Of a stretch of 64,000 bases of DNA, positions 1 through 8,013 are shown piece by piece (the first letter of the stretch is position 1; each line of letters opens with the position of its first letter). The position numbers were made by a program, and so were the translations under genes. Origin of the DNA: Paenibacillus sonchi. GTDB taxonomy: Bacteria > Bacillota > Bacilli > Paenibacillales > Paenibacillaceae. The stretch is taken from positions 7,068,001 to 7,132,000 of the forward strand of contig NZ_CP068595.1 in NCBI RefSeq assembly GCF_016772475.1. Reading direction: 5' to 3'. The notes beneath the pieces were generated by a model. It was not told the origin of the DNA. It did no database searches and saw only the letters and a program-made list of their open reading frames with translations.

Positions 1-1153
1 GGGACTCCAGCCGCAAGGCCTTGGGCCGGATGACTTTGCTGAAATGAGCCAGCGCGTAGTAGTCAAGCGTATACGTTAGCTCCCGGGTCTGCTGGTCGAT
101 CCGGACAATACCACGGCAGGTGCTTCTGCCGAAGCCCGGCACCGCCGGCCCGTTCTGCTCATCCAATGCCATATTCCACAGGACAAACGATTTGCTGTGA
201 TTGCGCAGAATCTCTATCCCTGTGCGGATCACATTGGAGAAGGCCTGTTCAAAAGGCGGAATCCATTCGCCGCCGGAGCCTTCGGTGAAATGCACTTCTT
301 TATCTTCAAAAACCAACTTCACCCGGGACTGCGCCGAAGCCGTGCCGCCATACCAGTGCCAGGCGACCCCGTCCACCGCTTCTCCGGCAGCCGCAAGCAC
401 GGCGAGCGGATAATCCGGCCGGTCCCAGTTGTGGTCATAGCAGAGAATTTTGGCGTTGATCTTATGCTTTACAAACGCAGGCTTCAGGTGCTCCCGAACA
501 AAAATGGCCTGCTCTTCCGGCAGCATAAGCATCCCCGGATAATGATGCGGTTCGAACAGCGGCTCATTCTGCGGAGTGACGGCATAAACAGGAAGCCCGT
601 GCTCGGCGTACGCCTGAATGTATCTGACAAAATAACCGGCATACACTCCGTAATATTCCGGCTTCAGCCTGCCTGTGATCATCGACCCGCTGGTCTTCAT
701 CCAGCCCGGCGTGCTCCAGGGCGAAGCCATCAGCTTAACCGCCGGATTCAGCGCCACCGCCTGCTGCAGCAGCGGAATGATGTCCTCTTCATCATGGGCG
801 ACAGAGAACCGGTTCAGTTCCATATCGGTTTCCCCTTCAGAGAGATCATTATAGCTGTACACCGTTCTGGCGTAATCCGAGGCGCCCATCGGATTGCGCA
901 AGACGGATAAGCCAATTCCGGCTGCCGGATCGAACAGCCTCTTCATCAGCTCCGTCCTTTGCTCCGGGCTCAGCACCCGGTTGATCAGATACGCCGCCGA
1001 ATCGGTAAAGGAAGCCCCAAAGCCATCCATCTCCTGGTAGGTCTGACTTTCATCAATGGTAACGGTGACGGTCGCCTGCTCTGAAGCACCTACTTTCTGT
1101 TGTTCAGGCGGCTGCTTGATGAACAGCTCGTTTTCGCCTGTGGACCTGTACAT
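1..1153 (-). CDS. GH30-family glycoside hydrolase, C-terminus cut off by window edge
   Basis: My own minus-strand translation is open from an ATG at 1153 to the window edge (384 codons). It contains GH30 hallmarks: FGASFTDS near residue 40, TPQNEP with the acid/base Glu near 197, and FTEG with the nucleophile Glu near 291. GH30 enzymes are retaining beta-glycosidases (glucosylceramidase, beta-xylosidase, beta-1,6-glucanase and others); the subfamily cannot be fixed here. No signal peptide is visible, so the enzyme is probably cytoplasmic and acts on imported oligosaccharide. It is the last visible gene of the operon running from the LacI regulator or first permease. AGGAG lies 6 bases before ATG 1153; an in-frame TTG at 1168, also with a G-rich ribosome site, would add five residues. 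Confidence 0.85.
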   Translation of the reverse strand, partial: MYRSTGENELFIKQPPEQQKVGASEQATVTVTIDESQTYQEMDGFGASFTDSAAYLINRVLSPEQRTELMKRLFDPAAGIGLSVLRNPMGASDYARTVYSYNDLSEGETDMELNRFSVAHDEEDIIPLLQQAVALNPAVKLMASPWSTPGWMKTSGSMITGRLKPEYYGVYAGYFVRYIQAYAEHGLPVYAVTPQNEPLFEPHHYPGMLMLPEEQAIFVREHLKPAFVKHKINAKILCYDHNWDRPDYPLAVLAAAGEAVDGVAWHWYGGTASAQSRVKLVFEDKEVHFTEGSGGEWIPPFEQAFSNVIRTGIEILRNHSKSFVLWNMALDEQNGPAVPGFGRSTCRGIVRIDQQTRELTYTLDYYALAHFSKVIRPKALRLES

Positions 1154-1191
1154 GATAAGCTCCTGCAATGTGGTTCCCCTCCCCGCCTGGT

Positions 1192-2829
1192 TTACTTCAG
1201 CCCCAGCTTTTCCTTGTTCTTCTTCATCTTCTCCGTGCGGATTTCTACAATTTTATCCCAGTTGTTATTATCCAGGAAGGTTTTGTAGTCGGCCAGGAGG
1301 CTGTCAAAGCTTGCATCATCCTTGGAGCGGAGCATACTGACCATGGTTGTGTTCCACTTGGTGTTGATAGCGCTCAGGGCCCGTGCTTCCGGTGTACCCT
1401 GGTCCGGATTGATGTTCTCCAGAATAAAATGCGGCTTCAGCTTGCCTTTGCCCCATTCCTGCATCTGCTTGATGGATTCGGGAAAGGCGTCTTCACTCAG
1501 GGCTTTGTCGCGGTCATGCCCGAAGAACATGAATTCGCCCAGCCGGTAATCCTTTTTGAATTTGTCAGCATTGTTTAATTGCAGATCCTTCACCGCAGGC
1601 AGCAGCTCTACCTTGCCGTTCGCGTTGACCTGGTAGGTTTCGCCTTCAATACCGTAGTTCATCAGCTTCTGGCCTTCGTCACTGAGCAGGTAGGTGAAGA
1701 TCTGCATGGCCTTGGCCGGGTCTTTGCATTTCTTGGTAATGAAGCTGATCATCCAGCCGGTAATTCCGGACTGGTTCAGCGTTGGCGCATGGCCCACTGT
1801 GCTCTGCGGCCCGTCGATGGCAATATACTCCTTGCCGGGATTCGCACTCATGTAGATCTGCAGATTGCCGCCCTGCTGAGGCGTTCCGTCAAGCAGCATG
1901 GTGGCGTATTTGCCGGATTTGACCTTTTCTTCAAAAGCCGTTCCGTCATCGGCAAAGCTGTCATCGCTGATTGCGCCGTCTCTATACACGGCATTTATCG
2001 TTTTCAGCCAGGCCAGATAATCCTTATCCAGATTGCGGTTGTAGAATCCGCCTTCTTTGGTTTCCATCGGCACGCCGAGGAAATCCTGCAGCACATCTCC
2101 CAGCGAGCCGGTGCCTTCACCGATGGAGTTGAAGCCGAACGGAATCAGCTCCGGAAACCTGGCTTTGATCTGGCCCATCACATTTTTGAACTCTTCCGGC
2201 GTGCCGGCCGCAGGGCTTCCGAGCGCTTCATAGACGTCCTTGCGGATCACAAAGGCAGTCTTGGCCGGGATGTTGCCGCTGTCATAATCCGCCTGTGTAT
2301 TGGAATAGTTCGGATAGCCATAGGTTTTGCCGTCCGCCAGCTGGAACCAGTTCAGCGTATCGGCAGCCGCCACTTTATTGAAGTAAGGGTCATATTTCTC
2401 TGCAAGATCATTCAGCGGCAAGGCCCAGGTGGCAGCCTTCTGCACCACCGGCGAGTTGGAATCGAAGATCGTCAGCAAATCCGGCATATCGCCGCCGGCA
2501 AAAAACGTATTCAGCTTTGTATCATCCCCGGTGATGAATTTGATATTGATGTTCAGATCCTCTTTGATTTTTTTCGTGACCACATCTTTGCCAAAATCGG
2601 TATTCCACCAGTCCGCATTCACGTACCAGGTCAGTTCAGTAGTCTCCTCTTTTTTGTCCAGCTTCCAGGCCGGAGTTTCCGCGTCAACCGTATAGCGGTC
2701 ATCTGCCGAAGGCAAACCGGCTTTGCCGGAGCTTGCCGAATTGCCGCCGCCACAGCCCTGCATGACGAGTACAGCCGCCATCAGCACCGTGCAGAGCTTG
2801 AGTCCTTTTTTACCGAATGCTTTATTCAT
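1192..2829 (-). CDS. ABC transporter extracellular sugar-binding lipoprotein (LplA/YtcQ type)
   Basis: 545 residues. A basic N-terminus and hydrophobic segment end at a lipobox-like MQGC with Cys26, so it is an exported lipoprotein anchored outside the membrane. A Ser/Gly/Ala linker is followed by a family 1 solute-binding domain (ELTWYVNADWWN near residue 65; GITGWM in the second half). The 500-plus-residue length fits the long binding proteins of Lpl/Yte-type oligosaccharide importers. It lies 119 bases after the second permease and 38 before the GH30 gene on the same strand, so it likely captures the oligosaccharide that GH30 hydrolyses. No ATPase gene is present, as is usual for this family, which shares an MsmX-type ATPase. 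The substrate is not determinable from sequence. Confidence 0.9.
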   Translation of the reverse strand: MNKAFGKKGLKLCTVLMAAVLVMQGCGGGNSASSGKAGLPSADDRYTVDAETPAWKLDKKEETTELTWYVNADWWNTDFGKDVVTKKIKEDLNINIKFITGDDTKLNTFFAGGDMPDLLTIFDSNSPVVQKAATWALPLNDLAEKYDPYFNKVAAADTLNWFQLADGKTYGYPNYSNTQADYDSGNIPAKTAFVIRKDVYEALGSPAAGTPEEFKNVMGQIKARFPELIPFGFNSIGEGTGSLGDVLQDFLGVPMETKEGGFYNRNLDKDYLAWLKTINAVYRDGAISDDSFADDGTAFEEKVKSGKYATMLLDGTPQQGGNLQIYMSANPGKEYIAIDGPQSTVGHAPTLNQSGITGWMISFITKKCKDPAKAMQIFTYLLSDEGQKLMNYGIEGETYQVNANGKVELLPAVKDLQLNNADKFKKDYRLGEFMFFGHDRDKALSEDAFPESIKQMQEWGKGKLKPHFILENINPDQGTPEARALSAINTKWNTTMVSMLRSKDDASFDSLLADYKTFLDNNNWDKIVEIRTEKMKKNKEKLGLK

Positions 2830-2915
2830 GTATTAGTCCTCCTCAAAGTTTGTTTTTATATTTCCAACTCGGGTATTATCGTGACTACGGAGAATGTTTG
2901 GACTTCACACATTAT

Positions 2916-2929
2916 TGATTACGCTTTCA
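2916..2929 (-). promoter_or_regulatory. Candidate CcpA (cre) site between permease and binding-protein genes
   Basis: On the minus strand this reads TGAAAGCGTAATCA, matching the cre consensus TGWAANCGNTNWCA at all but one fixed position. It lies in the 119-base gap before the binding-lipoprotein gene. It could mediate catabolite repression, as an internal roadblock or at an internal promoter. This is a consensus match only. Confidence 0.4.
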
Positions 2930-2948
2930 TAAATCCCCCCTGTCACCT

Positions 2949-3836
2949 CTATTCCTTCACCGCCCCCAGCATCATTCCGGAAATAAAGTACCTTTGCAGT
3001 AATGGATATATCACAACAATCGGCAGAGTCGTAATGACAATCGTTGCGAGTTGAACCCCTTTGGTGGTCGTTTCGATAACCGCTGAACCGCCGATGTTCT
3101 GCATGGACTGGGTTTGTGACTGGACGATGATTTCGTACAGCTTCATCTGCAGCGGATACAGCGCCTGATTGGTGATGTACAGCTTGGTGGTCATAAAATC
3201 ATTCCATTGCCCCACCCCGTTGAACAATGCGATGGTTGCCATGGCGGGCATCGACAGCGGGATGAAGATTTTCAGGAAAATGCGCCAGTCGCCTGCACCG
3301 TCGATCTTGGCCGATTCCTCCAGGGAATCCGGGACATTGCGGAAGAAGTTCATCAGAATCACGACATCGTAATAACTGAACAGCGCCGGAATAATGTAGA
3401 CCCAGAAGCTGTTAAGCAGACCCAGCGATTTGATCAGCAGGTAGGTTGGAATCATCCCCCCGGAGAAAAACATCGTAATAACACCCATGGCAACGTAAAG
3501 TTTGCGGCCTTTTATGTATCTTTTGCTGAGTCCGTAGCCGATCATCGCGCAGAAAAACACATGGGTAATCACGCCGGCAAAGGTTTTGGAAATGGAGACG
3601 AGAAAGGACTGCCAGATCGTGTTGTCATTGAACACTGACCGGTAATTTTCCAGGGAAAATTCCTTGGACCAAAAGATGAATCCGCCTTCGGCGAGCGCCT
3701 TGCCTGAGCTGAGGGAGGAGATGATCACGTTCCAGAGCGGAACCACAATCACTACCGTTACGAGAAACAGCACAATGATATTAATGGCATCAAAGATCCT
3801 GCTGTCGACATCCTCTTTAACCACTTTTCGATTCAC
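2949..3836 (-). CDS. Carbohydrate ABC transporter permease (LplC/YtcP type)
   Basis: 295 residues, about six membrane helices. The cytoplasmic EAA loop reads EESAKIDGAGDWRIFLKI, the contact site for the ATPase, and the C-terminus GMMLGAVKE is typical of the LplC/YtcP subfamily. It pairs with the upstream LplB-type permease (14-base gap) to form the membrane channel for the downstream binding lipoprotein. Length and order (permease B, permease C, binding protein) match Bacillus lpl-type operons. Confidence 0.92.
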   Translation of the reverse strand: MNRKVVKEDVDSRIFDAINIIVLFLVTVVIVVPLWNVIISSLSSGKALAEGGFIFWSKEFSLENYRSVFNDNTIWQSFLVSISKTFAGVITHVFFCAMIGYGLSKRYIKGRKLYVAMGVITMFFSGGMIPTYLLIKSLGLLNSFWVYIIPALFSYYDVVILMNFFRNVPDSLEESAKIDGAGDWRIFLKIFIPLSMPAMATIALFNGVGQWNDFMTTKLYITNQALYPLQMKLYEIIVQSQTQSMQNIGGSAVIETTTKGVQLATIVITTLPIVVIYPLLQRYFISGMMLGAVKE

Positions 3837-3850
3837 GGCGAATGCCTCCT

Positions 3851-4837
3851 TTACAGCACAGATTGATTGTCATTTAATTTGCTGGTGATCTTGTTCGCGG
3901 CGACCAGCAGGATCACGGAAACGATGGAGACTCCGAGTCCGACAGCGGTTGCATAAGAGAAATCACCCTGCGTCATCCCCATCCGGTATACATAGGAGTT
4001 GATGACCTCGGCCTTCTCCCGGTTCTGGGAGTTCATGAGCACCAGTGTCTGATCCAGATTAGAGCCCAATAAACCGCTTACAGTAAGGATCAGATTTAAG
4101 CTGATGATCATTTTCATATTGGGCAGCGTAATATTCCAAATCTGTCTGATCCGGCTCGCACCGTCGATTCTGGCCGCTTCATAATACGTCGGATCAATCT
4201 TGGACATCACCGCCAGATACAGAATCGTTCCCCAGCCGGCCTCTTTCCAAATATCCGACAACGTGGCGATCCACCAGTATTTCCCCGCATCCAGCAGAAT
4301 GTTGGACGGCTTCGAGATCAGCCCCAGTTCGAGCAGCAGCTGATTGAACAACCCTGAGGTTGAGAACCAGGTAATCAGCATGCCCCCCAGCACGATCCAG
4401 GACAAAAAATGGGGCAGATACGAGATGGTTTGCACTATTTTTTTGAAGCGTCCCCTGTTCAATTCGTAGATCATAATCCCCAGGATAATCGGAATGACGA
4501 ACCCGATGGCCAGCTTCAGGAAGCTGATGCCCAGCGTATTTATAACCGAGTCCCAAAAATATTTGTCGGACAGGATGATTCTGAAATTATCCAGACCCAC
4601 CCACGGGGCCGAGGACAGCGTATCGATGACCGTGTAATTTTTGAAAGCGATAGTCAAGCCGTAAATGGGAATGTAGCAAAAAACAATCATAAAAATAATG
4701 CCCGGTATCACCATCGACTGAATTTCCCATTGCCTTCTGAAATCCGTCACCCATTCCTTAATCCTTTGCCCCATAGGCCTTTTACCCATTTGCTGCAGTG
4801 CCGGTGAAGGCATCAGGTTCAGTTTATCCACGTTCAT
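3851..4837 (-). CDS. Carbohydrate ABC transporter permease (LplB/YteP type)
   Basis: About 328 residues from the ATG at 4837, which follows GGGGAG; an in-frame ATG at 4855 gives 334 residues but has no ribosome site. The N-terminus is basic and cytoplasmic, followed by about six membrane helices. The EAA motif reads EAARIDGASRIRQIWNI. It is the first gene of the importer operon after lacI, and a perfect palindrome sits about 27 bases upstream of its start, pointing to LacI control. The partner is the LplC-type permease immediately downstream. Confidence 0.9.
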   Translation of the reverse strand: MNVDKLNLMPSPALQQMGKRPMGQRIKEWVTDFRRQWEIQSMVIPGIIFMIVFCYIPIYGLTIAFKNYTVIDTLSSAPWVGLDNFRIILSDKYFWDSVINTLGISFLKLAIGFVIPIILGIMIYELNRGRFKKIVQTISYLPHFLSWIVLGGMLITWFSTSGLFNQLLLELGLISKPSNILLDAGKYWWIATLSDIWKEAGWGTILYLAVMSKIDPTYYEAARIDGASRIRQIWNITLPNMKMIISLNLILTVSGLLGSNLDQTLVLMNSQNREKAEVINSYVYRMGMTQGDFSYATAVGLGVSIVSVILLVAANKITSKLNDNQSVL

Positions 4838-4863
4838 CACTCTCCCCAACAGCATCCCAAACC

Positions 4864-4881
4864 AATAAAAACGTTTTTATT
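4864..4881. promoter_or_regulatory. LacI-family operator before the importer operon
   Basis: Perfect 18-bp palindrome AATAAAAACGTTTTTATT in the 127-base gap between lacI and the first permease. The same core, with an extended palindrome, lies immediately upstream of lacI at 6001-6020. The central CG and symmetric arms are typical of LacI/GalR operators. The location implies repression of the importer and GH30 genes by the adjacent LacI protein. Confidence 0.75.
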
Positions 4882-4930
4882 ATTGGCAAAAAAAATCCCC
4901 TCCTAGCATGATTACAAGTGGAACGGCTTG

Positions 4931-4952
4931 CCGTCCTGTTAAGGACGGTGCC
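4931..4952 (-). other. Hairpin after lacI, without a T-tract
   Basis: CCGTCC and GGACGG form a 6-bp stem around a 6-base loop, about 15 bases past the lacI stop codon. There is no U-run on either strand, so it is a weak or partial terminator at best, or an RNA-processing element that separates lacI from the transporter genes. Confidence 0.3.
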
Positions 4953-4964
4953 GTGCCCAGTGCC

Positions 4965-5990
4965 TTATATCCGCTCATTCCGGCCTAACTTCACATGGCT
5001 TGAGCCTCTGACGATAAGCTCACCTTTCAGTTTCTGCGCATTGCCCTGCTCCTGCTTCTGTATCATGCGGACCAGATGGTCGATGGCCAATATCCCCTGC
5101 CGGGCGATCTGATTCCGCACTGTCGTTAACGGAGGTGAATAGTACTGCGCGATATCAATATCATCGAAGCCGACCACGCTGATATCGTCCGGGACCTCGT
5201 AGCCATGGGCCTTGAGCGCTTGGATGCAGCCGATCGCACTAAGGTCATTGCCCGCCAGAAAAGCATCCGGAAGCTTCTCGGGCTGCGCCCGGATGAAGGA
5301 TTTTACCACGTTATAGGTACTCTCCTCCTCGAAATATCCCTGCAAAATATACTCCTCGCTCACCGGCAGACCGTACTGGCGCAAGGCCGCCAGGTACCCC
5401 TCCCTGCGCTGTACGCTGTCAAACATCGTATCCACGCCGGAGATGTAGGCGATTTTCTTATGCCCCAGCCCGATTAAATACTTGGTCGCTTCATAACCGG
5501 CCTCAAAGGAGTCAAAAATAATGCTGCCCATGTTCTCGTTCTCCAGCACCCGGTCCAGAAACACCGCTTTGATCTTTTCCTTGTTCATCGCTTGAATGTC
5601 TTTGTCGCCGATGCCCAGCTCTTCATAAATAATGACGCCGTCCACACGCCTGCCGAGGATATTGCTCATCACAACCTGCTTATCCTTCGTGACAAATACG
5701 TTCAGCCCGTACCCCAGACGGTCGCACTGCCGGGACATAGCCTCCACTAGCTTATAAAAATAGGGGCCAGCCACACTTGTTGTAAAAAAGCCCAGCATCA
5801 TGGTTTTGCCTGACTTCAGCTGTTTGCCGTTCAGGTTAGGGACGTAATTCAGCCGCTGCGCCACCTTAAGCACATGCGATTTGGTCTCCGGATTCAGCAC
5901 ATCCACATCATTTAACGCATTCGATACGGTTGAGATCGAAACCCCGGCCTCCCTGGCAACATCCCGGATTGTAATTTTTCCCATCTTCAT
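4965..5990 (-). CDS. LacI/GalR-family transcriptional regulator
   Basis: 341 residues. The N-terminal helix-turn-helix has ITIRDVAREAGVSISTVSNA (residues 6-25) and the LacI hinge region, followed by a periplasmic-binding-protein-like effector domain ending in DDISVVGFDDIDIAQY and PPLTTVRNQ. It is the first gene of the importer/GH30 cluster, on the same strand. Palindromes overlap its own leader (6001-6020) and the permease leader (4864-4881), so it probably represses both and responds to a sugar imported by the transporter. The start could be the first ATG or the one two codons later. Confidence 0.92.
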   Translation of the reverse strand: MKMGKITIRDVAREAGVSISTVSNALNDVDVLNPETKSHVLKVAQRLNYVPNLNGKQLKSGKTMMLGFFTTSVAGPYFYKLVEAMSRQCDRLGYGLNVFVTKDKQVVMSNILGRRVDGVIIYEELGIGDKDIQAMNKEKIKAVFLDRVLENENMGSIIFDSFEAGYEATKYLIGLGHKKIAYISGVDTMFDSVQRREGYLAALRQYGLPVSEEYILQGYFEEESTYNVVKSFIRAQPEKLPDAFLAGNDLSAIGCIQALKAHGYEVPDDISVVGFDDIDIAQYYSPPLTTVRNQIARQGILAIDHLVRMIQKQEQGNAQKLKGELIVRGSSHVKLGRNERI

Positions 5991-6000
5991 TTATCCTTCA

Positions 6001-6047
6001 CTATAAAAACGTTTTTATAGATTATAAAGTAACATAAAACCGTTTTC
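6001..6047. promoter_or_regulatory. LacI autoregulatory operators
   Basis: A perfect 20-bp palindrome CTATAAAAACGTTTTTATAG lies at 6001-6020, 11 bases before the lacI start codon. A second imperfect copy with the core AAAACCGTTTT follows near 6035-6045. The shared core with the site at 4864-4881 supports autorepression and co-regulation with the transporter. Confidence 0.7.
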
Positions 6048-6141
6048 AGCACAATAGTTTTTCTTGTGAAGGCGGACGCTGCCGCTCCCGGTTCCAAACT
6101 TCCCCTCCATACCTCGCACCTGTTTGAACAATATTTCAATA

Positions 6142-6707
6142 TCATTGCTCCAGTTCCCCGTTTGATGCACCGGCCAGCAGCGCCTTAGCCTCGTCCGCCC
6201 AGTCCAGATAAGCCTTGTAGACATGCTCCCCGAACAGGACAGTCAGATAAAAGTACAGATGATCCTTGTCGGTATGGAGAACACGCTCCAGATTGCCTTT
6301 GAACATCTGAATCAGCTGAAAATTCTGTATATGCCGTTCCTTGAAGTCTTCAATCCGCGCAAGATTGCTCTCATCCGGAACCAGGCTTCCGAAAAAAGCT
6401 TAAGCAAAATCTCATATTTCGTATACTCCTTCTGCTCAGGAAGCATAACCCACTCCTTCAGCAGCTCCCGCCCTTTGTCCGTGATGGAATAAATGTTTTT
6501 CTCAGGACCTTTGGAGCCGGTGCCCTTATGTTTGATTACCAGCTCTTCGGCAACCAGCTTCGCCAGGGTGGGATAAATCTGTCCATAACCTACTTCCCAA
6601 AAACCGCTGATCATCACATCAATCTTTTTTTTAATATCATATCCGCTAAGGTCCTCATGGTTCAGCAGGCCCAATATGATGTAAACCGTAGTATTTTCCT
6701 TCGGCAT
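6142..6707 (-). pseudogene. PadR-family transcriptional regulator, frame broken at an A6 run
   Basis: The N-terminal winged-helix half reads from ATG 6707: YIILGLLNHEDLSGYDIKKK, the GYGQIYPTLAKL recognition region and EKNIYSITDKGREL. At the run of six A (6392-6397 on the plus strand) the frame is lost. Adding one base restores the PadR C-terminal helical dimerisation domain (DFKERHIQNFQL, then DHLYFYLTVLFGEHVYKAYLDWADEA) to a TGA at 6142, giving about 188 residues, the normal family length. AAGGA precedes the start. It lies 9 bases after the polyferredoxin gene, so the two are probably co-transcribed. The deletion is probably a sequencing artefact. Confidence 0.8.
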
Positions 6708-6716
6708 AATTTTTCC

Positions 6717-7481
6717 TTAAGCTCCCTCCGTATAGCTGCTTTTGGCAGCAGAATGCTTCTGCGCACCGAAGCCTACCCGGAGCACCTGCTTCGGACACAC
6801 CGCCTCGCAGCTGCCGCACAGAATACATTCATTGCTGTTCATGTCCCTGTTCTGCACCATTTCATTGACCTTCAGGCTCATCGGGCAGGCTCTGTCGCAT
6901 TTCTTGCAGCTGATGCAATCCTCGGTTTTCGCCTCCAGGTGCAGTGAGGGGTAACCCAGCCTGTTCTTGAGGCTATTGCCCAAGACCATGAACGGGGCCA
7001 TCCAGCAGAGCGAATGGCAGAAGGAACGGCGACCGAAGATCAGGGACACACTGACTATTAATAATACGACAGCAAAGTACGTAATGAAAGCCGGAGGGGC
7101 AGAAACTGAAATTCCATGGTCAGTAAAATAAACCGGGTTGACGTCTTTAATCCCGCCAGCAGTCACAAATCCGGCCAGTATAGACAGAACCCACGGCAGC
7201 CAAATCAGATATTTGATGAGGTTCTGCCTTGATCCCGCAGGTTTATTCACGACCTGGCTGCAGGTATCCTGCAACCCTCCTGCCGGACACACCCAGCTGC
7301 AAAAGGCTCTGCCAAACCATAAGGAAGAGCCAAAAAGTGCGGCAAACAGCAAAAAGCTTCCGGTGGCAATACCGGCAAAACTGCCTTGGATAATCAGATA
7401 AGGGGAGAAATAGTTCAAGGTTACCGGAAACAGCAGCATTGACAACAGAAGGAGGGTCTTTCGGAGCGTTTGCTTACGCAT
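6717..7481 (-). CDS. Membrane-bound polyferredoxin (NapH/YccM-like 4Fe-4S protein)
   Basis: 254 residues. A membrane part with about four or five helices holds the CSWVCPAGGLQDTC motif after the second helix and a second CHSLCW element. It is followed by two C-terminal 4Fe-4S ferredoxin motifs, CISCKKCDRACP and CILCGSCEAVCP. Proteins of this type pass electrons between quinol and a partner reductase, but no reductase is adjacent. The immediate downstream gene is a PadR regulator. The start ATG at 7481 has only a weak ribosome site. Confidence 0.85.
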   Translation of the reverse strand: MRKQTLRKTLLLLSMLLFPVTLNYFSPYLIIQGSFAGIATGSFLLFAALFGSSLWFGRAFCSWVCPAGGLQDTCSQVVNKPAGSRQNLIKYLIWLPWVLSILAGFVTAGGIKDVNPVYFTDHGISVSAPPAFITYFAVVLLIVSVSLIFGRRSFCHSLCWMAPFMVLGNSLKNRLGYPSLHLEAKTEDCISCKKCDRACPMSLKVNEMVQNRDMNSNECILCGSCEAVCPKQVLRVGFGAQKHSAAKSSYTEGA

Positions 7482-7536
7482 GCTTCATCACATTCCATTC
7501 TTTTTAGAATAAAGGCGTTCCTTACTGAGCGGGATG

Positions 7537-7574
7537 TATATCATGATGATATAGTTTATGGTATCAAGTTGATA
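7537..7574. promoter_or_regulatory. Twin palindromes upstream of the polyferredoxin-padR operon
   Basis: TATATCA-TGA-TGATATA (7537-7553) and TATCAA-G-TTGATA (7562-7574) share TATCA/TGATA half-sites and are spaced about one and a half helix turns apart. They lie about 56-93 bases before the polyferredoxin start. PadR proteins usually autoregulate through AT-rich palindromes, so these are the best candidates for its operator. Binding is inferred. Confidence 0.5.
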
Positions 7575-7674
7575 TATTCGCTGTCAATGAGCTTTTTGTC
7601 ATTTCTGATTGCTTAGAAGCTTGCTGAAGCATTTATCCGTTGGTTAGACTCAGCAGCCGCTGTTTATGTAAAAT

Positions 7675-7712
7675 AAAAAGAGCCAGCCTGCCAATTACGG
7701 CAGCCGGCTTTT
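7675..7712 (-). terminator. Rho-independent terminator after the diguanylate cyclase gene
   Basis: A GC-rich hairpin (GCCGGCTGCC, short loop, GGCAGGCTGGC, one mismatch) is followed on the minus strand by CTTTTTATTTT. It also has four T on the plus side. It lies about 300 bases past the diguanylate cyclase stop; a dispersed repeat element sits between. Confidence 0.7.
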
Positions 7713-7766
7713 GGTTGATGTGCTCTCCCGGTCCTTCCGGACACTTTTGGGCTCGGCAGCAAGGCT

Positions 7767-7952
7767 GAAGTGGAAAAAGTGAACTTAAATCCTCCCCATC
7801 CCGCTACTCCGCAGGCATTAGTGGGAAAAAGGACACTTAATCTGGCCGATTCTCACCCTCCCGGGCGAATTCGCTTAAATTAGGTTCCCTTTTTCCCACT
7901 ATTTCTTCTACAGGAAGCTTTCTAGCCAATTTAAGTGTACAAATTCCCGCTA
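7767..7952. repeat. Four-arm dispersed intergenic repeat, copy A
   Basis: 186 bp. The forward arms at 7767-7790 (AGTGGAAAAAGTGAACTTAA) and 7817-7841 (AGTGGGAAAAAGGACACTTA), and the inverted arms at 7877-7901 (TTCCCTTTTTCCCACT) and 7928-7952 (degenerate), give the order F-F-R-R with nested complementarity. The same architecture recurs at four other intergenic sites in the window. This copy lies between the diguanylate cyclase stop codon and its terminator, so it would be transcribed in the 3' untranslated region. Confidence 0.85.
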
Positions 7953-8013
7953 ATCCCCGCTAGTACCGCTGAAAGGGCAGCCTCCTTATCCCGCCAATGT
8001 TCCACGCAAGTGG

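Noticed and set aside
197..910. Plus-strand open frames of 237 and 70 codons
   Set aside because: They lie antisense to the GH30 gene, whose minus-strand frame has clear catalytic motifs; no ribosome site and no recognisable protein.
6015..6224. 69-codon minus-strand frame after padR
   Set aside because: It overlaps the reconstructed C-terminal end of padR in another frame and has no ribosome site.
6392..6397. Programmed frameshifting in the padR gene
   Set aside because: The same kind of one-base loss occurs in eight unrelated genes at different runs, so an assembly error is simpler.
7767..7952. CRISPR array
   Set aside because: The repeats are in inverted pairs, only four per locus, with unequal arm sequences and no cas genes; direct-repeat spacing is absent.
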